This document shows positions 56,191 through 64,000 of a DNA stretch of 64,000 nucleotides, piece after piece; within the stretch, counting starts at the first letter, position 1; each line of letters begins with the position of its first letter. Position numbers and translations under genes: made by a program. The notes beneath the pieces were generated by a model. That model saw only the letters and a list, made by a program, of their open reading frames with translations. It had not been told where the DNA came from and ran no database searches. The DNA is from Ctenosaura bakeri. Its lineage: Eukaryota; Chordata; Lepidosauria; Squamata; Iguanidae. Location: contig CAOLHI010001850.1 of NCBI GenBank assembly GCA_948474755.1, forward strand, positions 62,001 through 126,000, written 5' to 3'.

Positions 56191-56429
56191 GTGGTCTCTT
56201 CCATCTCTATAATTTTATTTCAATTACTAACCAGAGATTTCTGAAATGACGGCCGTTCCGAAATGGGTCATGAGGTCACTTTTGTCGAGGAAGTCTTGGG
56301 GTTTAATCAGGCTGGGGTTATTTGGTTTCAGACTGCCTTCAGTTCCTCTCCATGATGTTTTGGGTGGTTGTGACAGTGTGGAAGGACACACTTATCTACA
56401 AAAAAAGAAAAGACTTTGAGGCTAACATT

Positions 56430-56608
56430 GGCCATTTCCGCACGAGTCTGTTATAGCGTGATGATTCCACTTTCAACCTCCTATGGAATCCTGGGGTTTT
56501 CAGTTTCGGGAGGGGCCTGTGGCCCCTCCCGAAACTGCAAACCCCAGGATTCCATAGGAGGTTGGAAGTGGAATCATCGCAGTATAACAGACTTGTGCGG
56601 AAATGGTC
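56430..56608. mobile_element. Palindromic MITE, family P, copy 20
   Basis: GGCCATTTCCGCACGAGTC and GACTTGTGCGGAAATGGTC; arms share AACCTCCTATGG/CCATAGGAGGTT and GATGATTCC/GGAATCATC. Flanks ATT and ACT. Confidence 0.93.
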
Positions 56609-57244
56609 ACTGTCTCTGTGGGTATGGAGGTTTTCATCTTCTGTTCGAAGCTCAGTTCCCCTTTCGTAATGACATTTCCTGCCTATTTTTAACGTCTGTG
56701 CTGCCTCTGTGTGGTTGTGCGTGTGTGTATGCAACATCAGAAGGCAACCCTTGGCTCAGGAGCCCTGTGTTCAGCGTCCTCGTATTGGCAAAAGGTTTGT
56801 GAGAAATTCCATATGCCAGAATTATTATTTTTTTTTTAACAAAAACATACCCTCTGTTTTGCAACAGCTCTTGTTTTTTAGGGACGGGAAAAAAGAACCT
56901 TCTCCTTGAGTCTCTTTTGCTTTGGCTGTGGAGTCCAGATAGCAATATTCATTCTGATGAGGAATTATTGAAGTCCCCCAATGGCCAAACTGATATCGCC
57001 CTGGTTGGTGGATCAAGGGTATTGCTTCTTCCAGGCAGCATGAAACCAAAGAGCCTTTGTACACAAAATTAATTCTTTGATGTTTTTAGCTCCAACAAAG
57101 ATCAAACACTTTCATTTGGGTAACAACCAGCAAGTTTTACCTATACAGCACCTAAAAGTTATTCTATATGTAACAGTACAGGGATTTTGTGAGGAATTCA
57201 GCCTTCTCTGCTAAGAAAGGGTCAGTTTGCTTCACACAGGGAGA

Positions 57245-58008
57245 AATATAAGTTCCTAAAGGTCCTATAAGGTCCTATCCTTAAGCAGAAAAAATGAAAT
57301 GCACAGATATAGGATAGGTGACCCCAGTACACGTGAAAGGGATCTAGGAGCCTTAGTGGATGACAAGCTGAACACAAGTCAACAGTGTGATGCAGCACCT
57401 AAAAAGGCCAATGCAATTCTAGACTGCATCAATAGGAGTATAGTGTCTAGATCAAGGGAAGTGATGATACCACTTTATTCTATTATGGTCAGACTCCACC
57501 TGGAATCCTGTGTCCAGTTCTGGGCACCACAATTCAAGACGAATGTTCAAAAGCTGGAAGGCGTCCAGAGGAGCGTGACCAAAATGGTCAAAAGCCTAGA
57601 ACCCATGGAGCTCTGTGAGGGGACTTAGGGAACTGGGTATGGTTAGCTTCGAGAAGACACAGTTAAGAGGTGACATGAGAGCCATATTCAAATATTTGAA
57701 GGGTGGCCATAGGGAAAATGGAGCAAGCTTGTTTTCTGGTGCTGGAGAGACTAGGACACGGAGCAATGGCTTCAAACTTCAGGAAAAGAAATTCCACTTA
57801 AACATTGGGAAGAATTTCCTGGCAATAAGGGCAGTTTGACAATGGAATATCCTGCCTGGGAATGTGGTGGAGTCTCTTTCTTTGTAGATTTTTTAAAAGA
57901 TCCTGGATAGCCATCTGTTGTGAGTGCTTTGGTTGTGTATGCTTACATGGCAGAATGGGGTTGGACTGGATGACCCTTGAGGTCTCTTCCAACCCTGTGA
58001 TTCTAGGT
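57245..58008 (+). mobile_element. CR1 LINE, older copy
   Basis: AAGTTCCTAAAGGTCC to CCAACCCTGTGATTCTAGG; diverged protein ([17 protein letters not shown]). Confidence 0.88.
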
Positions 58009-58424
58009 AGCTGCACTCCTTCTGAGAGCTGCTGGTGTTCTGAGGAGTGGTAGAAGATCAATTCTTCTTTTCCTTTTCGAAGTCCACACCCTCCCCAACA
58101 GTCTCCAGAGTCCTGTTTCAGTTATACTTGTGTAATACTTTTTTAGCCAGCCAGTTACACAAGTAGTTGGACTTTTTTTACCAGCTTGGAAAAGGGAGTC
58201 TCCAAAACTTTGTTGTGCAATATTGATGGAGTTCCTGTAAAAACACACTGGCACTCCTCGATCCTCGCCATCTCTGGCCACTTTGGCCAAGGTCCTACAT
58301 TAGGGAGATGAATTGTAACTTTACACTGATAGGATTACACTGCAGTAACACACCACCATCTTGTTAATATTTTTATTTATTTATTGTATTTATATGCCGC
58401 CTTTTCTCCCACAGTGGGACCCAG

Positions 58425-58608
58425 TGTGCATTAATGCACAACAGACACAGTGTCCACACGTTTCAGCATCCAACATGTGCATTGCTATTTGACCTGGTTG
58501 TACAAGATTTGCAAAATGTGCGCGTGTCAGTGCACACATTACACAAAGTGCAATATCTACGGTTCTTCTGCATTGATGCACAACACAAAGTATTGTGCAA
58601 GGGCACAG
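58425..58608. repeat. TGCA-rich degenerate tract
   Basis: GTGTGCATTAATGCACAAC, CAACATGTGCATTGC, CATTGATGCACAACAC. It ends at the LTR. Confidence 0.4.
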
Positions 58609-59519
58609 TGTTACTGCAGGTTAGGCCTCCTTGTTGATAGCATAAAGATATCACTTTGATATCAATAATTTGGCTCTCTTCCGCCACCCCTCTCCACGTG
58701 TTTGTGAGGTCCCCCGGACAAGCACAGAACTAGGCTTGGCCATCAAACCCTGCAATATCCCAAAACAATACAGGCAGGCCAGGAATAGCCAGATCACCGC
58801 TTTAGGAGACCTCTCTGCAAACACCCTCATCATCTACGCATGCTGCTTACAAAGGACTCCCTGCCCCGAGCAGGCAACTTGGCCAGCTGAATACTCAACT
58901 ACCAAGCACTCTGCGTTTGCATACTGGCTACCTCTTTGTCAGTTCTGACTTAACTCCATCATGCTAAATTTTGACCTTTCCAAAGCTTTGTCCCGCGCCC
59001 GAAACTCACTGTTTTCCCCAAGTAAGGCATAGCCTGCAGTCACATTTCTCCCTATAAAAACCCCTGATTCCTAGACCATCCTCGGATCACTCCGGACTTC
59101 CATCCAGTCTTGCTGCCGCTTTGCTTGGCGAGCTTCCCCTCAGCTCCATGTGCTGAGCCACATCGAACCCCAGCATCGCTCTCCATTCTTCCAGGCTTCA
59201 GGACAGGTTTCGTATCACCCAAATCAACTATCCCTCTGAAAAATCCCTCTATACCACTCCAACCTTTACTTTCCTTAGTTACTTGTGTGATTGTGTGTTG
59301 CATACACTGTTTGTCTGTATTTAATAAAATCTCAATTATTCTTATAACTTGGTGTGCTCCTTGGCTCGGCCTGACCCCGCAGACATTGGGTAAAAGATTC
59401 CGCTGCGTTGCCCTGCCTCTCGCATTGCTAGCTTGTGCTCTTTGACTAATTTCCCCAACTTGTTTAATTGTGAGCGCATTTAGGTGTCCCTCCTGGGACC
59501 CCCAGTAAACAGGGTAACA
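58609..59519 (+). mobile_element. Solo LTR, family 1
   Basis: Ends TGTTACTGCAGG and CAGGGTAACA, flanked by ACAG (58605-58608 and 59520-59523). TATA box CCTATAAAAACC at 59053 and AATAAAATC at about 59322. 911 bp. It provides the empty site for the CpG-rich insertion in the copy at 6.9 kb. Confidence 0.94.
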
Positions 59520-59523
59520 ACAG

Positions 59524-60204
59524 TTGTGGTTCCCCAGCCCAGAATTGAATATGGGCTTTCTCTGTGCAACATCAGTGCCCTGAACACAAATCAGCAAGTG
59601 CCGGGCAGCAAGTTAGTGGTGTGTAGGAGTGGTTCAATAAGTCAGTCCATCCAAACCCACTCACGGGTTAGCATAGCAAGACGAAGGCAGAGCACAAGGG
59701 TCAGTCTTTACCTAGTCCAGAGGTTGTTCGGGCACCTGGTCAGAAGTCCAGATACAGAGAAACAACAATGGCACGAACAAAAGTAAGCAGAGTGGTCCAA
59801 ATCTCAACCAGTCCAAGATCAAGACAAAATAAGAATGAGGGAGTGCTGCCCAGTCAACCAGACAAGACAGTTGTCAGCACCAAGGTTGGGAAGCTGCTGG
59901 GATATTTATCAACAGCTCCTTCGGGGCCACAGCCGCCTCCTTAGGGCTAATTAGGTCAGCATTTAGTATTTAACCAGCACCGGGCTTGGCGTTTCTGCCT
60001 CGGTTCTCTCAGTGAAGGACAGAGGCCCATGTTGTGCCTCTGGGGCAGGATGCCCTAGTGCCCCAGCACCCATCTCTTCGGAATCAGAGGGAACTGCAGC
60101 TTCTTGGCTGTCTCTTCCTCCTCCTCAACTCTCCAGGGTATGAATTGTGACACTCAGTGTCTATGCTTCCATTACTATGAGACACAAATAGGATCCCAGA
60201 CATA
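59524..60204. other. No recognisable gene
   Basis: Unclassified intron sequence with LTR-like wording (TATTTATCAACAGC, CACAATTCATACC) but no ends. Confidence 0.35.
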
Positions 60205-60868
60205 GGCCCTTTTCGCACACGGTTTTTTTTTTGCGCAAGGGCCCCTTGAGCATTGTGTAAATGGGAGCGTTGGTCCGTACGACGCACTCCCATTCACGCG
60301 ACGCTCAGGAGCCTAAAGCAGGACGCATGCGCATTTTCTTATTTTCGGCTCTAAGCCGAAAATACTGCACGGTCGCGCAGTGCTCGCGGGGCCCTCACGC
60401 ACTTACCTGCGTGCGGTGCGCCGAACAAGCCGGCCCGGTCGCGCTTCCTCCCCCCAGCACAGCCTGCAACTCCCAGGCTGCGCTGCAGAAGGAAGGGAGC
60501 CCTGGTGGCGCAGTGGTTAAATGCCAGTACTGCAAGCCACAAGGTTGTGAGTTCGATCCTACCGGTCTCCAAGGTTGACTGAGCCTTCCATCCTTCCGCA
60601 GGTCGGTCAAATGAGTACCCAGCTTGTTGGGGGCATTTATAGAAATACATGCTATTTGTAAGTTGTTCACCGCCTCGATCCATATGGAGAGGCGGGATAC
60701 AAATAAATAATAAAAAAATAAAAGGGTGAGGCGCTAGTGCAATGGTCGCGCTACCAGGAAGCGACCTACGGGACGAAGGAGCAGGGAAGCGGCAGCATTC
60801 TGGATGAGGCTTTTCATGCAAGATGCCCCCTCCCCCAGCCGCGCAAACAGGTAACGTGCGAAAGGGCC
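60205..60868. mobile_element. CpG-rich MITE, family G, copy E, with a SINE inside
   Basis: Target duplication ATA (60202-60204 and 60869-60871). Ends GGCCCTTTTCGCACACGG and ACGTGCGAAAGGGCC. Interior CGGCTCTAAGCCGAAAAT. Without the SINE it is about 440 bp, like copy B. Confidence 0.95.
60499..60723 (+). repeat. SINE family B (Sauria-like), tail type 2
   Basis: GCCCTGGTGGCGCAGTGG, GAGTTCGATCC, ATGAGTACCCAGCTTGTTGG, then GCCTCGATCCATATGGAG and GGCGGGATACAAATAAATAA. Inserted in element G copy E. Confidence 0.87.
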
Positions 60869-60950
60869 ATAGATTTCCTCTGAAATCCGAGTTGCCCTGG
60901 CTTAGTATAGTGCTATGTCAGTTTGCAAAGGAATCTTCTCCTATGACTCT

Positions 60951-61129
60951 GGCCATTTCCACACTAGACTGCTATAGCACAAAGATTCCACTTTCAACCT
61001 GCTATGGAATCCTGGGGTTTGCAATTTAGGGAGGGGCCTCAAAGGCCCATCCCTAAACTGAAACCCAGGATTCCTTAGGAGGTTAAAAGTGGAATGATTG
61101 TGCTATAACAGTCTAGTGCGGAAATGGCT
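60951..61129. mobile_element. Palindromic MITE, family P, copy 21
   Basis: Target duplication TCT (60948-60950 and 61130-61132). Ends GGCCATTTCCACACTAGAC and GTCTAGTGCGGAAATGGCT. Confidence 0.94.
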
Positions 61130-61147
61130 TCTGTTGGGCTACATACG

Positions 61148-61530
61148 AACTGTTGGTTGTTGTGTGCCTTCAGGTCATTTCTGGCTTATGGCAGCCCTAA
61201 GACAAACCTATCACAGGGTTTTCATGGTAAGTTTTTTTCAGAAGGGGCTCCCCACCATTGCCTCCCTCTGAGGCTGAGAGGAGTGACTTGTCCAAGGTCA
61301 CCCAGAAGGTTTCCACAGTTGAGCAGAGATTGAACTGGGCTCCCAGAGTCCAGATCAAGGCCATTTCCCACTGTGTGATATACTTCATCTTGACCTGGGT
61401 TTTGCATTTAGGGAAGGGCCGGCGGCCCCTCCGAACTGCAAACCCCAGATTAAGGATGTTGAAGTGGAATCATTGCCCCTAACAGGCTAGTGTGGAAATG
61501 CCCAGGCTCAACCACTACAACACACTGACT
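61148..61530 (-). repeat. SINE family A, reverse, split by a MITE
   Basis: GTTGTTGTGTGCCTTCAGG to CTCCCAGAGTCCAG; after the MITE GGCTCAACCACTACAAC completes the tRNA-like head. It ends about 95 bp before the SCARA5 membrane-anchor exon. Confidence 0.82.
61359..61503. mobile_element. Palindromic MITE, family P, copy 22 (worn)
   Basis: GGCCATTTCCCACTGTGTG and GGCTAGTGTGGAAATGCCC; the left arm has lost several blocks. Confidence 0.85.
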
Positions 61531-61623
61531 CTCCTCTAACGTTAATTATGAATGATAATAATTTCAACACAGAACTCACAAATGTACTGCTTCCTAATGG
61601 GTCCTCTCTCCTTTTCTCTGCAG

Positions 61624-61751
61624 GTCTCGGCAGAAAGAAGAAACCTTCAGGTCCCTGTGGCCACCTTGGGTCTGTGGCTGCTCTTAAATACGCGTGGTTG
61701 GGCTGTATCTGCTGGTTTTCTTGATCCTTGTTGGTGTTTTCATACTAGCAG
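61624..61751 (+). CDS. SCARA5: SCARA5, second coding exon (membrane anchor), with an apparent 1-base deletion
   Basis: The acceptor TTTTCTCTGCAG ends at 61623 and the donor GTAAGT begins at 61752. Joined in phase 1 to the exon at 30530-30649, it reads a basic juxtamembrane stretch (LGRKKKPSG) and then LGSVAALKYA. The frame then breaks and soon meets TGA. From 61694 the +1 frame reads VVGLYLLVFLILVGVFILA up to the donor, the hydrophobic signal anchor expected of SCARA5. The exon is 128 bp. An equal-length exon like the human one as I recall it (42 codons plus split bases) would be 129 bp, so one base is missing around 61692-61694 (GC|GTGG). Both splice sites are intact and the sequence around the break is conserved, so an assembly error or a recent allele is more likely than an old pseudogene. 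Confidence 0.88.
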
Positions 61752-62128
61752 GTAAGTGTTGGTGGTGCAGCGGAGGAGTGGGATGCCAGTAGTCGTGGTG
61801 GGGACACCAAGGGTCTCTTTTCTTTCAAAGCAAAAGTTGTCTGCTGGAGAACCAGAGCCTCTTCTTTCCCTTGGGCGAGGAGAGTGAGGTGATAACAAGG
61901 CTTTCAAGTTCACTTAGGCCAGCATATCATGGAGGGAGGCAGAGAAGAAGGAAAAGAGTTTGGCATAAACTAGATATCTTCTTCCCTTTCTTTGTTGCTG
62001 GTCCATAGTAGCAGTTCCAACAGTAAGACTTCATGGTTGCCACTCTTTCCCTTGTTATTAAAATAACAAAAGTTGCACACATGGGGTAGAAATCATTATG
62101 CAGACACAGCCATATGGATTTGGGTCTC

Positions 62129-62217
62129 CAGCCCCCTCCCGAAACTGCAAACCCCAGGATTCCATAGGATGTTGAAAGCAGAATAATCGCGCTTTAACAG
62201 TCTAGTGAGAAATGGCC
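62129..62217. mobile_element. Palindromic MITE, family P, copy 23 (right arm only)
   Basis: GCCCCCTCCCGAAACTGC to GTCTAGTGAGAAATGGCC. Confidence 0.85.
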
Positions 62218-62385
62218 TGGGGTGTAACTCCAGACTTCAAATGAGCTATCCAAGGTGCTCAGTTTTATCTCCACAGTCTTTTAAAACTTGAGGCTCAAAT
62301 CCAGAAGAAACAGGTGATCATATCCTCCAACTGTCTTAATTTGGCAGGAACTCTTGTGATTAACCCTCTGCCATCCCTGCTTTTT

Positions 62386-63269
62386 TTTTTTTTTAATTTT
62401 TTAATTTAAATTTTATTAAATACTTAATGGGGGCAAAATACAACATACACAAGACATACAAATACCATATAATTACAAGGACTAAACACAACATACACCA
62501 AACTTACTTAAAACTATTAAACCTATCTAGCTAAAAGTGACTAATAGGACCAATCATCAGCCAACTTATACACTTATTTTCTATTTTCATAAATTTACCA
62601 ACATTTATTAATTTTCCAAATCTGATGTTTCTAATTCCCTACTAAAGAATATCACTTAGAATCATAGAATCATAGAATTATAGGAAATGTAGAGTTGAAG
62701 AAGACCCCAGGGCCATCCAGTCAACCCCCTGCCATGCAGGAACACCCTCAAATATCCCTAAGAATGGCCATCAAGCTTCATATATTTAACTTACATGTTC
62801 CTCTAAATTTACCAAATTTACCAAATCTGAAGGAGGGATATGGAACAAAGAGGATGGCCTTACAACCACCCCCTCCCACTTAAACCCCCATCCCCGCCAA
62901 ACTAGGATATACTTGCTTACTTATCTAGTAAAAACCTTCTAGAAACTGCAAACATAATAAAATTTATATATACATAAACTTTATATTTAAATCTTGAAGA
63001 AGAGGGAGAAAAAGTAAAACTATTGAAGATTGGAAGTTAATATCTCCTCTTTGGGAATTACTGGTAAAGAGTGCCACAACTTTTAAAAGATTGTTGATTA
63101 ATAAAGATATAAAGAGGGTCTTGAAGATGTGGAGATTAAATAGGTTAATTTGTTAATATGATGAAAAAGTAGATAACGAAGGAAGAGAAAGGTGGAACAT
63201 AATAATCATTAGTAAGAGGATACCGTTATTTTAATTAATGGTATTATTTCAATTAATGGTATTAATTGT
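62386..63269 (-). mobile_element. L1-like LINE 3' fragment with a long target duplication
   Basis: A poly-T start, then ATTTAAATTTTATTAAATAC (a reversed 3' tail). Flanked by GCCATCCCTGCTTTTT (62370-62385) and GCCATCCCGCTTTTT (63270-63284), a 15-16 bp duplication typical of target-primed insertion. No coding frame visible. Contains a CR1 tail. Confidence 0.65.
62656..62783 (-). mobile_element. CR1 3' end within the L1-like insertion
   Basis: TTAGAATCATAGAATCATAG to AATGGCCATCAAGCTTC. Confidence 0.85.
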
Positions 63270-63496
63270 GCCATCCCGCTTTTTCAGCTGCTGTTAAAAT
63301 GTCCCAGTTTCCTCTTGGCTCTTCCCGCTTCCCCCTTTTTGTCCTCAGCTCCTTTTAATTGCTGAAAACTGAGTTCAAAGTGCAAAAGGAGTTGGTGCTC
63401 AATTAACTTAACAGAACAGAGAGGAATCTCACCTTTTGCAGGAGGCCCAGGGCAAAGCAAACTGGTGCAACCTCTCCTGACTTGTCTGTTTTAACT

Positions 63497-63946
63497 CATA
63501 GAATCATGGAGTTAGAAGAGACCCCAAGGGCAATCCAGTCCAACTCCCTTCCACTATCCAAACACTCCCTTTGAGAGATGCCCATCCAGCCTCTCTTTGT
63601 AAATCACTAAAGAAGGAGACTCCACCACATTCCCAGGCAGCAGCATATTCCACTGCCCAACTGCCCTTACCCTCAGGAAGTTCTTTCTGATGTTTAGGTG
63701 GAATCTCTTTTCCGGAAGCTTGAAGCCATTGCTCCATATCTTAGTCTCTGGAGCGGCAGAAAACTGGCTTGCCCCATCTTCCATAGGACGTCCCTTCAAA
63801 TGTCTCAACATAGCTATCATGCCATGCTTTAGCCTTCTCTTCTCCAGGCTAAACATTCCCAGCTCCCTAAGCTACGATTCACATGGCATGATTTTTGGCC
63901 ACTGACCATTTTGGTCACCGTCCTCTGGATCCGTTCCAGCTTTGGA
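63497..63946 (-). mobile_element. CR1 LINE, 5'-truncated
   Basis: CATAGAATCATGGAGTTAGAAG to CTCTGGATCCGTTCCAGC. A further CR1-like tail (AAGGGCCATCTAGTTCAACC) begins at about 63946 and runs off the window. Confidence 0.88.
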
Positions 63947-64000
63947 AGGGCCATCTAGTTCAACCCACTACCAGTGTAGGAATCTGCCACTGAAATATCC

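Larger units (their letters stand above)
30650..61623 (+). other. SCARA5: SCARA5 intron 2
   Basis: About 31 kb between two coding exons in matching phase. It contains two solo LTRs with target duplications, four CpG-rich DNA elements, eleven palindromic elements, many CR1 copies and SINEs. No convincing extra exon is seen. Stretches with nothing recognisable include 33800-35015, 38640-40990, 42800-43385, 49375-50400, 53510-54095 and 56610-57240. Confidence 0.75.
62313..63505 (+). repeat. Dispersed repeat U, split by an L1-like insertion
   Basis: CATATCCTCCAACTGTCTTAA (62318) to CCATCCCTGC (62380), resuming GCCATCCCGCTTTTTCAGC (63270) to CTGACTTGTCTGTTTTAAC. Confidence 0.7.

Noticed and set aside
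6946..59519. A complete provirus between LTR copies
   Set aside because: The three LTRs have different target duplications and mixed orientation, with SCARA5 and unrelated DNA between them. Each is a solo LTR and no gag, pol or env is seen.
5212..61503. Regularly repeated palindromes as a CRISPR-like or satellite array
   Set aside because: Copies are spread over 60 kb, with target duplications and unrelated flanks, as transposons are.
61624..61751. SCARA5 as a dead pseudogene
   Set aside because: Both splice sites, phase, start codon and sequence on both sides of the single missing base are preserved. Sequencing error or a recent change is more likely.

Overview
This is vertebrate nuclear DNA, most likely from a squamate reptile (a lizard; I cannot name the species). 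The case rests on its repeats: dozens of 5'-truncated CR1 LINE copies ending in runs of ATTCTATG, tRNA-derived SINEs of two kinds (one Sauria-SINE-like), an R4/Dong-like LINE tail, solo LTRs and many small DNA transposons. Most open reading frames are fragments of these repeats read in one frame or another. There is no operon-like structure, CRISPR array or cellular RNA gene.

The only host gene I can support is SCARA5 (scavenger receptor class A member 5), on the + strand. A CpG-rich segment at about 16.27-16.68 kb leads into a predicted non-coding exon 1 with a splice donor at 16828. The first coding exon is 30530-30649 (ATG at 30538) and encodes the cytoplasmic N-terminus. The next exon, 61624-61751, encodes the rest of the cytoplasmic stretch and the single membrane anchor, and appears to lack one base near 61692-61694. 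The rest of the gene (coiled coil, collagen-like and SRCR parts) lies beyond the window. Intron 1 is about 13.7 kb and intron 2 about 31 kb.

Layout: 1-16 kb is repeat-filled upstream DNA, with an R4-like LINE tail at the left edge, SINEs, CR1 copies and a solo LTR at 6.9-8.4 kb. At 15.5-16.27 kb a palindromic element split by two CR1 copies abuts the CpG-rich promoter candidate. 16.8-30.5 kb is intron 1. 30.65-61.6 kb is intron 2, with two more solo LTRs (46.1-47.0 and 58.6-59.5 kb), four CpG-rich DNA elements and many CR1 copies. 61.75-64 kb is the start of intron 3, holding an L1-like insertion.

The most interesting signal is two families of short non-autonomous DNA transposons. One is an AT/GC-balanced, almost fully palindromic element of about 145-200 bp (23 copies or parts). 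The other is a CpG-rich element of about 430-660 bp (5 copies). Both have ends close to GGCC-N-TTT-Y-CGCAC, and both make 3-bp target duplications, which can be read directly where they interrupt CR1, SINE or LTR copies. In the palindromic family the two arms of one copy often share variants that other copies lack. The 3-bp duplication suggests a PIF/Harbinger-type transposase, but no transposase gene is present and this class assignment is inference.
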